This document shows, piece by piece, positions 35,785 to 47,399 of a stretch of DNA of 64,000 bases. The DNA lies in NCBI GenBank assembly GCA_003508835.1, contig PUFA01000070.1, positions 5,022,001 to 5,086,000 on the forward strand, given 5' to 3'. Each line of letters begins with the position of its first letter. Within the stretch, counting starts at the first letter, position 1. The notes below the pieces were generated by a model. The model saw only the letters and a program-made list of their open reading frames with translations, was not told the origin of the DNA and ran no database searches. The DNA is from Eonycteris spelaea. Taxonomy: Eukaryota; Chordata; Mammalia; Chiroptera; Pteropodidae. The translations under genes and the position numbers were made by a program.

Positions 35785-38700
35785 TTCCAGTCAAGATAGT
35801 GGAGTAGGGAAACGCTGTGCTTGCTTCCTCTCACAATCACATCAGAATTACAACTAAACTACAGAACAACCATCATTGAGAATCACCTGATTTCTAGTTG
35901 AAGATAAGTCCTATAACTAAGAATACATGGAAGAAGAGACTGGTAGGAGGGCAGAGACTCAGAAAAAGTGATTAAATATCAGAAGAGCTGTCTGGGCTAC
36001 AGAGGTCCACCCTGAGAAGGAATAGGTACCAGCCCCATATCAGGCTCCCCAGGCCAAGGTGCCAGGGCCAAGAGAGAATTTCCCACAATTTCTGGCTGTG
36101 AAAACAGAGACTGTGGCTGAGACTAACGAAGGGCAGCTAGAGTCACAGCCATACCTCTTACAGGTCCTGCACATGGACCTGCAGATTGACTCACTTGCTC
36201 TGAGTTCCAGCGCTGGGGCAGCAGTGCGAAAGGCGCCAGTGACATAGAGGGAGAAACTAAATTGTCTGGCTTCAGGGAAAGAGCTGGAGGGGTAGACAAA
36301 AGTACTGGTAGAATTAGTGCTCCTTTACTGAGGCACCCCCACCACCAGCACGCAAATATAGACAAGTGCCATGTCTGAGTCTCCATCAACCTGGCTAACA
36401 CTGTTCACCCTGCCCTGTTGATTCCTACGATCCCATCACACCCACGTTGTAGGCCCACCCTAGATACTTCCAGCGGCTTTTCTGTATATAAAGAGCCTTT
36501 CTGGGCTCATGCTATAGACTTTTCCAAAATCTCTCAAAGAGTCACAAATCCTGAACAAGCAGCATATGGCCTCAGGGGGCCCCATATCTCTTGCTGAGTG
36601 GCCCCAAGGCTCAGCCCTAGTGACAGCCAGCCTTAGTACACAGCCCCCTCTCAGGCACCTCCAAGCCTAGAACAAGTGGCAACCATCTGCAGATCACTTT
36701 GGAGCTCATTATCAAGTGGCCCTGGGAAGATAGGCATTGGCTGACCTTGGCCTGCAACAATCTCCTCCCAAGAAGCCCCGGAACTAATACACCGGGTGGC
36801 AGCTTCAGACCACACCAGACCACTCAAGCATCTCTGCAAATAACACACCAAGAGTCAGACTGGGCAGGCACCAGACCCCTGCTAAGGTGAATCATGCCCC
36901 TCCACTGTAGTCACAGCCAATCCTCACAACCAATCAGCATGAGGTTCAACGACTGCCTTACAAACAGTAGCCAAAACTCAATTACAACAGGAAGGCATCT
37001 ACAACCTACACAAGGGACACACCTGGGGCACCTGAGCTCAGAAGGTCAGTGAGACTGTGCCACTGGGCCCACGGGGCACTACTATATAAGGACACTCTAC
37101 TAAGACTGGGAGATATAGTGGCTCTACCTAATACAGAGAAACAAACACAGAGAGGTAGCGAAAATGGGGAGACATAGAACCATGTCCCAAATGAAAGAAA
37201 ACAAAGTTCCAGAAAAAGAACTAAACAAAGTGAAGACAAGCAACCTGCCAGATGCAGAGTTCAAACCACTGGTTATAAGGATGTTCAATGATCTCTGTGA
37301 GAACTTCAACAAAGACATAGGAAACATAAAAATGGAGATCAAAACATAAACAAGAATCAGTCATAAATGAAGAATAGAATTAACTGAGATTAAGAATACA
37401 TTTGAAGGAATCAACAGATTAGATGAAGCAGAGGTTCGAATTAGCAATTTGGAAGATAAGGTAGCAGAAAACACCTAATCAGAAAGCAGTAAGAAAAAAG
37501 AATCCAAAATATACAGACAGTTTAAGGGGCCTCTGGGGCAATACAGTGTACCAAGATTCATATCACAGGAGTACCAGAAGGAAAAGAGAGCAAGGGAATG
37601 AAAATCTATTTGAAGAAATAATGACAGAAACCTCCCCTGACCTGTTGAAGGAAACAGACATACAAGCCCAAGAAGTGCAGAGTCCAAAACAAGATGAACC
37701 CAAAGAGGCTCACACCAAGACATCATAATTAAAATCCCAAAGTTTAAAGACAAAGAGAGATTGTACAAGCAGCAAGAGAAAAGCAGTTAGTCACCTACTA
37801 GGGAGCACCCATAACACTGTCAGCTGATTTCTCAACAGAAACTGTGCAGGTCAGAAGAGACTGACATGAAATAGTCAATGTGATGAAAGGGACCTACAAC
37901 CAAGATTACTCTACCCAGCAAAACTATTATTTGGAATTGAAGGACAGATAAAGAGCTTCCCAGAGAAAAAAAGCTAAAGGAGTTCACCACCACTACACCA
38001 GTATTATAAGAAATGTCAGAGGGACTTCTTTAAAAAGAAAAAAAAAAAAAAGATCAAAATAGGAATAATAAAATGGCAATAACTACACATCTATCAACAA
38101 TTCTTTAAATGTAAATGAATTAAATGCTCTAATCAAAAGAAAGAGGGTAGCTGAATGGAGAAGAAAACAAGACCCTTATATATGCTGCCTACAAGTGACT
38201 CACATCAGATCAAAAAACAGACAGACTGAAAGTAAAGGGAAGGAAAGATATTTCATGAAAATGGAAACAAAGAAACAAACAAAAGCTGGAGTAGCAAGAC
38301 TTAACACAAGACATAATAGACTTTAAAACAAAGGCTATATCAAGAGACAAAGACCCAATAATCCCACTCAGGGTATTTATCCAAAGAGATCCATAACAGT
38401 AGTTCAAAGGGACATATGCATCCATGTGTTCACTGCCTCCATTATTTACAAGGGTCAAGATATGGAGGCAATCTGGTTGCCTTTCAATGGACGAATGGAT
38501 AAACAAGAGGTGGTACATAATATATACAATGGAATGTTACTCAGCCATCAGCCGTACAAAAGAATGAAATCTTGCCATATGCAATAACATGGATGGACCT
38601 AAAGGGTACTGTGCTGAATGGAGTAAGTCAGATAGAGAAAAACAAATGTCATATGATTTTATTTATATGTAGAATCTAGAGAATAGGATAAATGAACAAA

Positions 38701-38870
38701 CAAAAACAGAAACATGCACATAGATACAGAGAACATTTTGATGGTTGCCGGACTGGGGACAGGATGGAGGGGGCAAGGAACTAAGAGGTACAAACTGGTA
38801 GTGAAAAATAGTCACGGAGAGATGGGAAAAATAGCGTAGATGACAGAGGCTTTGTTCAACCCTCTTGCGA
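35785..38870 (+). mobile_element. Internally deleted L1, copy 1
   Basis: Starts with an L1 5' UTR (AAGATAGTGGAGTAGGGAAA) of Laurasiatherian/bat type. A broken ORF1 follows (about 37160-38030, with LPDAEFKPLVIRMFNDLCEN and a later YPAKL-like end). Then comes the first part of ORF2 (about 38075-38350, with the endonuclease start RKQDPYICCLQ). At about 38350 the text jumps to the extreme 3' region (CCCACTCAGGGTATTTATCC). Most of ORF2, including the reverse transcriptase, is absent, so it could move only with help from another L1. The 3' limit is approximate. Confidence 0.75.
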
Positions 38871-38889
38871 ACAAATCAAAGTTGTGCCA

Positions 38890-41202
38890 GAAACACGGAG
38901 CAAAGAGCAAGGAAAGTCACTTGGGATCTAGATGAACAGAGGCACTACAGCTAAGGAGAGAAGTAATTAATCAAACTGCAAAGGTAGAAGGTAGGAGGGG
39001 GAAGACATGAGGCTGCATGGTCCCGAGTGGCTGAGTGGGACAGAGGCTATAGGCAGCAGCAGCTGGCAGCTGCAGATGCCTCTTAAAAAAGCTATGTCCG
39101 CGAGTGGACTTTTGCAGTGATGGACCTGCTCGCTCTTGAGCACAAGCACCGGTTGGCTGCACAGGAGGCATCAGGGACTTACAGGGGAACAAAGAATTGC
39201 TGAAGTAAGGGCCAGAGGTGAGGCTTTCTCCAGGGTAGCAGGGCCAGCCGCATCCACTGTTCCTCTGTTGAGCCCTCCCTCCCCTGCCTGGTATGTGGAT
39301 GCAGCACTGCCATAGCTGAGCTGTCATCAAACTGGATAACAGAGGTCCTCCACCCAGAGGATTCCCTGAAATTCTGCCTCCCTATCTTGTGACCCCACCC
39401 AAGCCACAACTAGGTGTTTCCTCAGCAAGTCTGGTGCTTCCTGCTGAGCAGCACCAAGACTCACGCTGGTGGCAGCTGGCTGGGTTTCTGGTGTGGCCTT
39501 CTGAGGCAACTATAAGCACAGCACCTGTGGATTGCTTGCTGAATCTTAACAAGTGGCCCTGGAGGGGCACAGGGTGGGGCTAAACTTGACCTGCAGTTGA
39601 ATCCCACAGGACTGTGCCACTGTACACATGCTATACAAAGTAGACTAATAAGACTGGGAGACTTAGAAGAGCTGTGCTTAACACAAAGAAACAATGGAAA
39701 GGTAGCCAAAATGAAAAGACAGAAAAGTAGAAACTGTATGAGAGAACAAAACAGAGATCCAGGAATAATGGAGTCAAGCAATCTAACAGATGCAGAGTTC
39801 AAAACACTGGTTATAAAGATGCTCAATGAACTCAGGGAAGTGTAAATGAATTCAGTGAGAACTTTAACAAAGAGATAAAAAAATATAAAAATGGAAATGA
39901 AAATTATAAAAGGGAACCAACAAAAATGAAGAACACATTATCTAATGAAGATGGAATAAATAGTGGATAAAGAAAAAGGATCAAACCATTGAAAACAAAG
40001 GATGGGGAAGCCAAGGACACTCAATCAAAACATCAAGAAAAAAGAAACCAAGATTATAATAATTTCAGGAGCCTATGGGACACAATTAAATGTAAAAATA
40101 TCCATATCATAGGGTACCTGAAGGAAAACAAGATGTTGAAGAGCTATTTGAAGAAATAAAGATGGAAAACTTCCCTAGCCTGGTTAAGGATATAGACATA
40201 CTACCCAAGGAAGCTCAGAGAGTCCCAAGAAAGATGAACCCAGGGAGGCCCACACCAAGACACATTAAAATTAAATGCCAAAGGTTAGATACAAAGAGAG
40301 AATCTTAAAACAGCAAGAGAAAGCAGTTAGTTACCTACCAGAGAGCACCCATGAGACTGGCAGCTGATTTCTCAAAGAAACCATGCAGACAGAAGGCTTG
40401 GCACATATTCAAAGTGATGAAAACCCTGGATCTATGAAAGAATACTTTATCCAGCAAAGCTATCAGAATTGAAGGACAGATAAAGAACTTCCCAGACAAA
40501 AATAAGCTAAAGGAATTCATCAACACCAAGCCAGTATTACAGGAAATGTTGGAGGGACTTCTTTAAAAAGAAAAAACATGTATCAAGAACAGGAATTAAA
40601 GAATGCTAATAACTACATTCCTATCAGCAAGTACCTCAAATGGAAAATTAAGTGCTCTAACTAAAGATAGAGTGGCTGAATGGATAAGAAAACAAGACCC
40701 CTACATATGCTGCCTACAAGAAATTCACTTCAGATTAAAAGATACACACAGACTAAAAGGAAGGGGATGGAAAAAGATATTGCCTTGATGGACCCAGAGG
40801 GTAATGAGCTAAATGAAATGGGTTGAATAGAGAAAGACAAATTTGCATGACTTCAGTACATGTGGAATCTAGAGAACAAATCAACAACAAAAACTAAAAT
40901 AAACTCATAGATACAGAGAATATTTTGAGGGCTGCTAGATGGTAGGGGTTTGGGGGAGACAGAGAAAAAATGCAGAAGGATTAAGAAGTACAAGTGGATA
41001 GTTGCAGAATAGACATGGAGATGTAGAGTGTAGCATGGAAATGGTTAATAATGTTTAATAAATATTTAAAGGGGAAGAGGAGTACTAGATTTAGTGGGGT
41101 GATTGCTTTGTGGAGTTATGTGGATCTCTGAACAACTATGCTGTACAACTGAAACTGGTATATTATTATATGCCACTATAATTTTAAAAAAAAAAAAAAC
41201 TT
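38890..41202 (+). mobile_element. Internally deleted L1, copy 2
   Basis: A related element directly after copy 1. It has a partial 5' UTR (alignable with copy 1 near AAGACTGGGAGACTTAGAAG), a broken ORF1 from about 39710 (NLTDAEFKTLVIKMLNEL), and the ORF2 start at about 40605 (RVAEWIRKQDPYICCLQEIH). The deletion junction lies at about 40784, to TTGATGGACCCAGAGGGTAA in the 3' region. It ends with an A run at 41188-41200. The junction differs from that of copy 1, so the two deletions arose independently or the copies come from different deleted masters. Confidence 0.75.
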
Positions 41203-41274
41203 AGATGTACAAATATATTTAAAAAAATGTCTATTATATTTCAATAAAGCCAGAAAAAAAATAAAAATAAATTA

Positions 41275-41488
41275 AAACAGTCACAGAGGTGTACAGCATG
41301 AGGAATATAGCCAGTAGCATTGTAGTTAACTATGTATGGCATCAGATGGGTTCTAGATTTATCAGGGTGATCACTTTGTAAGTTATATAAATGCCCAATC
41401 ACTATTGTATGCCCGAAACGAATAATAATATTGTATGTCAAATGCAAGTGAAAAAAATTTTTTAAATAAAATTAAAAAATAATAAAAT
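41275..41488 (+). mobile_element. L1 3' end
   Basis: GGTGTACAGCATGAGGAATA, ATCAGGGTGATCACTTTGTA and ATAATATTGTATGTCAAATG, then an A-rich tail. This is the 3' terminus of the same young L1 type, 5'-truncated. Confidence 0.75.
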
Positions 41489-41489
41489 A

Positions 41490-41562
41490 AAATCAGTTGA
41501 CCATGCTCATTTGGATATACTTCTGGATTCTCTAATCTATTCAACTGATTCTTATTTCACAC
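41490..41562 (-). mobile_element. Continuation of the antisense L1 from 35778
   Basis: AATCAGTTGACCATGCTCAT and TATTCAACTGATTCTTATTT follow the reverse-complement L1 text that should come directly after the break at 35778. Confidence 0.6.
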
Positions 41563-42795
41563 CACATAGAAACAGTAACTTAAAGTTGATCAAAGACATA
41601 AACGAAACAGCTAAAATTATAAAACTCTTATAAGTTTAAATCCTTTATGACTTTGTATTAGGCAATGCTTTCTGACACCAAATCTCAACCAAAAAGCAAC
41701 CAAAGGAAAAACAGGTAAACTAGATTTCATCAAAATTAAAAAACTTGTGCTTCAAAGGTACCAGCATTAAGAAAGTAAAAGGTAGTCTATGGCCATACCA
41801 CCCTGAACACGCCCAATCTCTTCTGATCTTGAAAGCCAAGTAGGGTCGGGCCTGGTTAGTACTTGATGGGAAGAAAGTTAAAGACAATCCATAGAACGAG
41901 AAACAGTTTTTAGAAATCATATATCTGATCAGGGGCTTAGTATCAGAATATGTAAACAACCTTTAAAACAAAACAATTAAAAGACAAATAACTCAATTCA
42001 AAAAATAGGCACTGGATCTGAACAGACATTCTCCCCAACAAACCCCCCCCCCAAGAAAAAAGATATACAGGTAACACAGATAAGATACTTAACACCATTA
42101 ATCACTAGGGAAATAGAAATCAAAATCGCAATGAGATGACATTTCACATCTATCAGGATGGCTATAATAAAAGGACAAACAATAATAAGTGTTAAATGTT
42201 GACAAGGATGTAGAGAAATCAAAACCCTCATATATTGCTGGTGGGAATGTAAAATGGTGTAACTATTTTGGAAAACAGTCTAATAACTCCTTAGTTAATT
42301 CCATGTAACGTACCTAAGAGAAATGAAAATACACAGCTATCAAAAATCTGTACATGAATGTTCACAGCCAGAGAGTGAAACACAATGTCCATCAACTGAT
42401 GAATGGATAAATTAACTGTGGTATATCCAGATAATGGAAAATTATTCATGCATAAAAAGGAATGAAGTACTGATTCACACTACATGGGTGGCATTTGAAA
42501 ACTGTGCACTAAGTGAGAGAAGTCAAACATTAAAAGCCACATATTGTATGATGCTATTTAGACAAAATTTCTAAAATAGGCAAATCTAAAATAGAGACAG
42601 AAAGCAGATTTGTGGTTGCCTAAGGCTGGGGGTTCTGAATGAGGATAAGGTGTGAATTGCTAATGAGTATGAAGTTTCTTCCTGGGGTGATGAAAATGTA
42701 GAATTAGCTGGTGATGATGGTTGCACGACTTTGTAAATTTACTAAAAACCACTGAATTATATAATTTAAAAGGATTACTTTTATGGTATATAAAT
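41563..42795 (+). mobile_element. L1 3' part, sense, interrupted by a 5S-derived insert
   Basis: L1 ORF2 end and 3' UTR: GTTGATCAAAGACATAAACG, CTAGATTTCATCAAAATTAA, then after the 5S insert AGACAATCCATAGAACGAGA, and TTGCTGGTGGGAATGTAAAA. The copy is decayed. Confidence 0.8.
41785..41870 (+). pseudogene. Truncated 5S rRNA retrocopy (or 5S-derived SINE) without a tail
   Basis: The 86 bases from GTCTATGGCCATACCACCCT to GTTAGTACTTGATGGG match the first about 87 bases of vertebrate 5S rRNA, with about nine differences including one deletion. The last about 34 bases are missing, which removes most of the internal-promoter C box, and there is no poly(A). It is flanked by the L1 target repeat AAGAAAGTAAAAG (41769-41781) and AAGAAAGTTAAAG (41871-41883), a target-site duplication. 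It is not a functional 5S gene. Fruit bats have 5S-derived SINEs, so a SINE fragment is an alternative. Confidence 0.88.
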
Positions 42796-42799
42796 TTTC

Positions 42800-42984
42800 T
42801 CTCCAATTTTTAAAAGTCTACTAGGAATAGGAATTGTGCTGAATTTATAGATTGAGTGGGGAAAATCAACAATACTGAGTCTTTTGATCCACTAACATGA
42901 TCTCTAATTACTTAGGTTTTAATTTCTCTCAGCAAAGTCTTATAGTTTTCAGTGTACGTATTTTGTTAAATTTATCCATCCCCG
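42800..42984 (-). mobile_element. Antisense L1 fragment
   Basis: GGAATTGTGCTGAATTTATA and AAAGTCTTATAGTTTTCAGT are reverse-complement L1 ORF2 text. It is plausibly the same old L1 as at 34485 and 41490. Confidence 0.65.
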
Positions 42985-43335
42985 TTTCCTTGCTGGCTGT
43001 AGCCCAAGGCCTCTCTTTCTAGGGATTCCTGTCTTCCTTCTCACATGCTCCCTTGCATTTTCAAATTAGCAATGATGCACTGAATTGATCTCATGCTTTG
43101 ACTCTCTTTTTCAGCCACCAGCCAGAGAAAACTCTGCTTTTAAAGGGCACATGTGATTAAATTAAGATCACTGGGAAAATCCCCCTTTTATTAGATAACA
43201 AATAATTATGGTCATGATATCTCATCCTATTCACAGATTTTACCTACACTCAAAGGAGATGCGACTATACAAAACTGAGGATCAATGGAGGTCATTCTTA
43301 CAATGCTGCTTTTACCACAACATGGCATTTATCTT
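42985..43335. mobile_element. Unidentified interspersed repeat inside the antisense L1 (LTR-like)
   Basis: The text CCAGCCAGAGAAAACTCTGC and TTTTAAAGGGCACATGTGAT is familiar from repeated mammalian sequences. I cannot name the family with certainty. Confidence 0.4.
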
Positions 43336-43379
43336 TTTCAATCTCCCTATTATAAATCAAATCTTGTAGTCTCTACCTA

Positions 43380-44275
43380 CAATTGGAGTGTTTACATTTA
43401 ATGTGATTATTCACAGAGCTGGGTTTAAATCTACCACCTTGCTATTTATTTTGTATTTGTTTTCTTTGCTGTTCGTTCCTTTAAAAAATTTTTTAAAGAC
43501 ATTTCTCCTAATTATGCATATTTTTTTTGCTTTTTGTATGCCTGGTAATATTTGGCTGGATCCAAGACATTAAATTTGATCTTGTTGGATGCTGGATATT
43601 TTTTTCCTATAAATTTTACTCTTGCGTTTTGTTCTGAGATACAGTTAAGTTACTTGGAAATAGTTTGGTGCTTTCAAATTAGAAGGACACGAGAATTAAC
43701 TCTGCCCTATTACAGAGGCAAAACTATTCTCAGTAGTCTACCCTGTGAAATATAAAGTTTTCCACTCTGGCTGCAGCGAACACATTATTCTTGGTTCCTC
43801 CCACATGAGCTCCAATGACTGTTCCTCTAATTTTTGGGATGGTTCTTTCCCTGGTCTTGGGGAGCTTCCTCTTAAGCATGCACTGATCAATTGTCAGCTG
43901 AAGACTTGAACGAGAACCTCTGTATATTTCTAGGTCTCACTCTCTCTCTCTGCATTGCTTATTCTTCTCTGGTACTCTACTCTGAAAACTCTGGCAGCCT
44001 TGGTCTCCTTGGACTCCAAACTCTTTCCTCAACTACAGGAGGCTGCCAAGCTCTGCAATCTGGGACTGTGTCTTGGAAACTCTCAGTGCAATAAGCTGAG
44101 GCAATCATAGGGCTCACCTCATTTGTTTCATCTCTTTCAGGGATCACTGCTCTTTGTTGCCTGAGTTGCCTAATGTCCAATGTTTTTGAAAACCTCTTTC
44201 ATGTAGTTTATCAGGGTTTTAGTTTGTTCAGGTAGAAAGATAAATGTGGTCCCTGTTACTACATCATGGCTAGAA
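43380..44275 (-). mobile_element. Antisense L1, 5' part
   Basis: GTTTACATTTAATGTGATTA, ATACAGTTAAGTTACTTGGA and the final CCCTGTTACTACATCATGGC are the reverse complement of an L1M 5' portion. The final segment corresponds to the L1 5' start. Confidence 0.6.
44213..44261. repeat. 49-bp direct repeat, copy A
   Basis: Lies in the 5' end of the antisense L1. It differs from copy B (44986-45034) at one position in 49. Confidence 0.9.
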
Positions 44276-44742
44276 ATGGCAGTTCTGCTACTTAGGTTTT
44301 AGTTTCCTTTAAGTGTAATGAGAGCTATAAAAGAGCTAGCAAGTAGTGAGGGTTGTAGAAGATTAATGCAAAAATCCAAGAATGTAAACATACATTAGTG
44401 CTCCCCAACTTAAAGAAAAAATATCATGTGTCCCTTAGGAAAAACAATATACAACACAGCATTTTCCGAAAATAATGATAGAGAGTGCTTTCTAATTCAC
44501 ATTCTTCATTTAAAGTTTTAAACAATAATTAAACCCTTATTACATAATACATAAAAACAAAATTTGTCATGATACAGAATAATTTTAACAGAAAATCTGA
44601 GTTCATTAGGTCAAATCCACAATACAATGGAATTTCTAACCTGTCAGTTTTAGTTACATTAATATTTTCTATATTACATGTACCGACTTTAATACATTGA
44701 AATGAACACATTTACAACTTGATTTTAAAAAGGAAATAATAC

Positions 44743-44869
44743 CTTTGAGAAGTCCAGAGTTATCAATAGGTCCAGGATATACATTTTGATCTCCCATCTG
44801 GTATTTGTCCCAACTGTCAAAGCCAACATATTTTTCCACTGTTTGAACCAGCGACTATCAACTAGGTAC
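44743..44869 (-). CDS. USP15: USP15 coding exon 2 (core of DUSP domain), with an apparent 1-base deletion
   Basis: The acceptor is TTTTTTAG before GTACCTAG. The first base completes the Trp codon begun in exon 1, and the peptide starts [11 protein letters not shown]. The donor is GTATTA, and the last base begins the Asp codon completed by exon 3. The piece encodes residues about 31-72 of the DUSP domain, including the [17 protein letters not shown] stretch. Its length is 127 nt, but 42 codons plus the two split bases need 128. After TGG only five A are present (T run 44831-44835, plus strand), where Lys-Lys-Tyr needs six, so the frame shifts until the exon end. Together with the extra base in exon 1, the overall frame returns to normal. 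Both changes lie in homopolymers, which suggests a draft-assembly error rather than gene decay. Confidence 0.93.
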
Positions 44870-44985
44870 CTAAAAAAGAAAAGAAATCAATAAAGGAAAA
44901 ACTTGGAAATACAAGAACAGCAGAGAAGCTACCTAGTTTTGATATTTCATTTATATTAAAGTATGCCTTATGTCATAGATTACTG

Positions 44986-45034
44986 AGGGTTTTAGTTTGT
45001 TCAGGTAGAAAGATAAATATGGTCCCTGTTACTA
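44986..45034. repeat. 49-bp direct repeat, copy B
   Basis: 48 of 49 bases are identical to copy A, 773 bases away on the other side of USP15 exon 2, without the rest of the L1 around it. Confidence 0.9.
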
Positions 45035-46249
45035 ATACAATATCAAGTACTTGGAAGAAAATATTTCATTTGTGTAAACCATCATTTTTCTATTGTTCTA
45101 TAAATATCTACTACTTGAGGGCAAGTACTGACATACACATTTAAAAAAATTTCTTAACAGCACTTTTTAAAAAATGCAATGTCCTCTTCAATAAAATAAT
45201 TCCAATTAACCAAAAATTCAAATAGTATCATAAAATCAAAATAAATTATAAAAATGCAATATGGTAAAATATAAATAAGAAAAACGGTTCTTTTGTAAAA
45301 ACTTACAAATACAGTGTGTTAATTTTTAGATTTTACTGTATCTTCTGGGGAGTAAGGAAAGTAATTATTAAAGGTTCAAGACTGATTATAATAATTATCA
45401 AAGTTAAAAAAAAACTTTAAAATTATCTTTACCAAAGTTAGTAACAATCTGTCTGTTTCTCATACAACAGTAAAACCTACTGGGAAAGCAAGATTGATTT
45501 TTGATTGATTTAAAAAGTGTGATACACTTAATACTAACAGCATTACTGAAACTTATTTTCATCTTATTTTCTAATACCTAGAATTAGTTTCTCATCAAGT
45601 GACCAGGGACAGATAAGTAAAATAATGGTCCTCTAGCAAAGAGAGCATAAAAAATCGTAAACCTAAAATTGTTCACAAATTTATTGATTATATACACCTA
45701 TGAAATTCTGCTTTGCCCCTGGTTCATTATAATTTTAAGTTCTTTTCCAGAAACAAATTCCCCACATATAACCAATTCAATCACAAACAAAATCAAAAGA
45801 AAAAGTTTAACGAGCTGTTTAAAGCCCATATGTATAATAATACTGGCAACTAAGTTTTTAGGAGATCATCATTCTGATGTTTCTGTGCTTACTACATACA
45901 GTAATATAGAAATGAAATGCTATAGTTATGTCTGAAAATCTCTGAAGCAAAAGCACCAACCTAACAAAACCCCAATTCTTAAATAGTCATCGATAATTTA
46001 ATTCTCTACAAGTGAGTAGGGAGAATTTCTATACATGAGTACTCCAAACCCACTGTCAGGATTATGCAACTGAAAGCCCCCAAATCATAAAATTTGAGAT
46101 TTATGAGGAAAAAAGTTGAGAGACTAATTCATAAGGAAACCCTATCACTAAAACAAATGAAATAAACTAGCAATGAATTTTATGTTAAATTGATAATAAA
46201 GTAAATTATATAAAATTTTTTTCACCCGCTAAAAATTTTTAGACTTTCT

Positions 46250-46560
46250 CCTCTGCAATTTAAACAAGATATTTGGACATTGCATTTGCTCTCTTTGCAA
46301 ATAAATGCCATATTAAGCGCCTTTCCCTATTCCATTCATCTCTTTTTCTGTCATTGTGTCAATTTCATAGTGTCTTAATTACTTTAATTTTGATATTTTT
46401 TAGGGCAAGTTCCCCCTGCTTTGGGTGTTGCAAATTGTCTTAGCTATCTTTTGCCATTTGCCCTTCCATATGAATTTTAGAATCAGTTTATCAAGTTCCA
46501 CAAAAAAAAACTCTAAGATTTTCATTGGAATTGTGTTGAATTTATAGATTACAATACTAT
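46250..46560 (-). mobile_element. Antisense L1 fragment
   Basis: CTTTTGCCATTTGCCCTTCC, ATGAATTTTAGAATCAGTTT and TTGGAATTGTGTTGAATTTA follow reverse-complement L1 ORF2. Confidence 0.7.
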
Positions 46561-47399
46561 AATTTAAAATTTCATTTATAAAACTACACTTTAAAAACTA
46601 TTTGTTGAATACTATCAAAATTCTATCTATATTTATTTAAAAGATATTCTATAATATGGGGCTTTATCTCCTAAAGATTTAATGAACCTGCACAGTTAGA
46701 GTGGAGGTTTCCACTAGGCAGTACTCATCTGTGCTGCTGTAACATTTCTAGTTCAGTTCTCTTTTCTAGATCTTGGAGTGACTATTTTTCTGTATAATGA
46801 TATTATTATGACAGACAACTCTGCCATTTGATGAATATTTTGCTGCTTTCAACACTAACTTTAACTGCAAAGAATATCATATTTCTATTGCAGACCACCA
46901 CCTGTATCTTACTTGTAGAATTTTGTGATAATGAAACATGTAGGAAGTAGAAAAAATAGAAGCATCAATTACAGAAATAATGTGTATTCTTAGGTACCCA
47001 TGAAAGACAACAATATTAGATGAAGTAGACAAATGAATGAAAAAAATTTATTTCAAAACATTTACATAGATTTGTTGTCTGTAAAAACTCTACTCCTAAT
47101 CCATGATCTGCCAAAATCCCAATTCCTCAATTTGAACAGATGAAAGCCTAGAACAGAATTAACAGCTCACCAAGATTACAAATGAGTGAACAAAGACCTG
47201 AATTTATACATTCTCAACAGCACTCTTAATCCTTGGTGTGCTATATAGGTCCAGATAATTCCAATTTCAGCTTAAGAGTTTCTTTTTAAATAGTTATACC
47301 TATTTGTGAAAATTGATATTTCATGGCTTTTATTTTTAGATTTCTAAGAAAGAATAAAAGTCATGAAATATTGATCTTCACAAGTTGTTATAACTAATT

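Larger units (their letters stand above)
31540..44742 (-). other. USP15: USP15 intron 2 (about 13.2 kb)
   Basis: Bounded by GTATTA and TTTGCAG on the minus strand. It contains the HMGN1 pseudogene and the nested L1 block listed separately. I recognise nothing in 31540-32730. Confidence 0.9.

Noticed and set aside
36059..39850. Several open frames of 60-120 residues on both strands
   Set aside because: They lie in the L1 5' UTR and decayed ORF1 regions; only short ORF1 pieces are genuine L1 remnants, and none is an intact gene.
35785..41202. Intact, mobile L1 elements
   Set aside because: ORF1 has stops and frameshifts in both copies, and the reverse-transcriptase part of ORF2 is deleted.
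41785..41870. A functional 5S rRNA gene
   Set aside because: It lacks the last about 34 bases and most of the C box, carries several substitutions, and sits inside an L1 with a target-site duplication.
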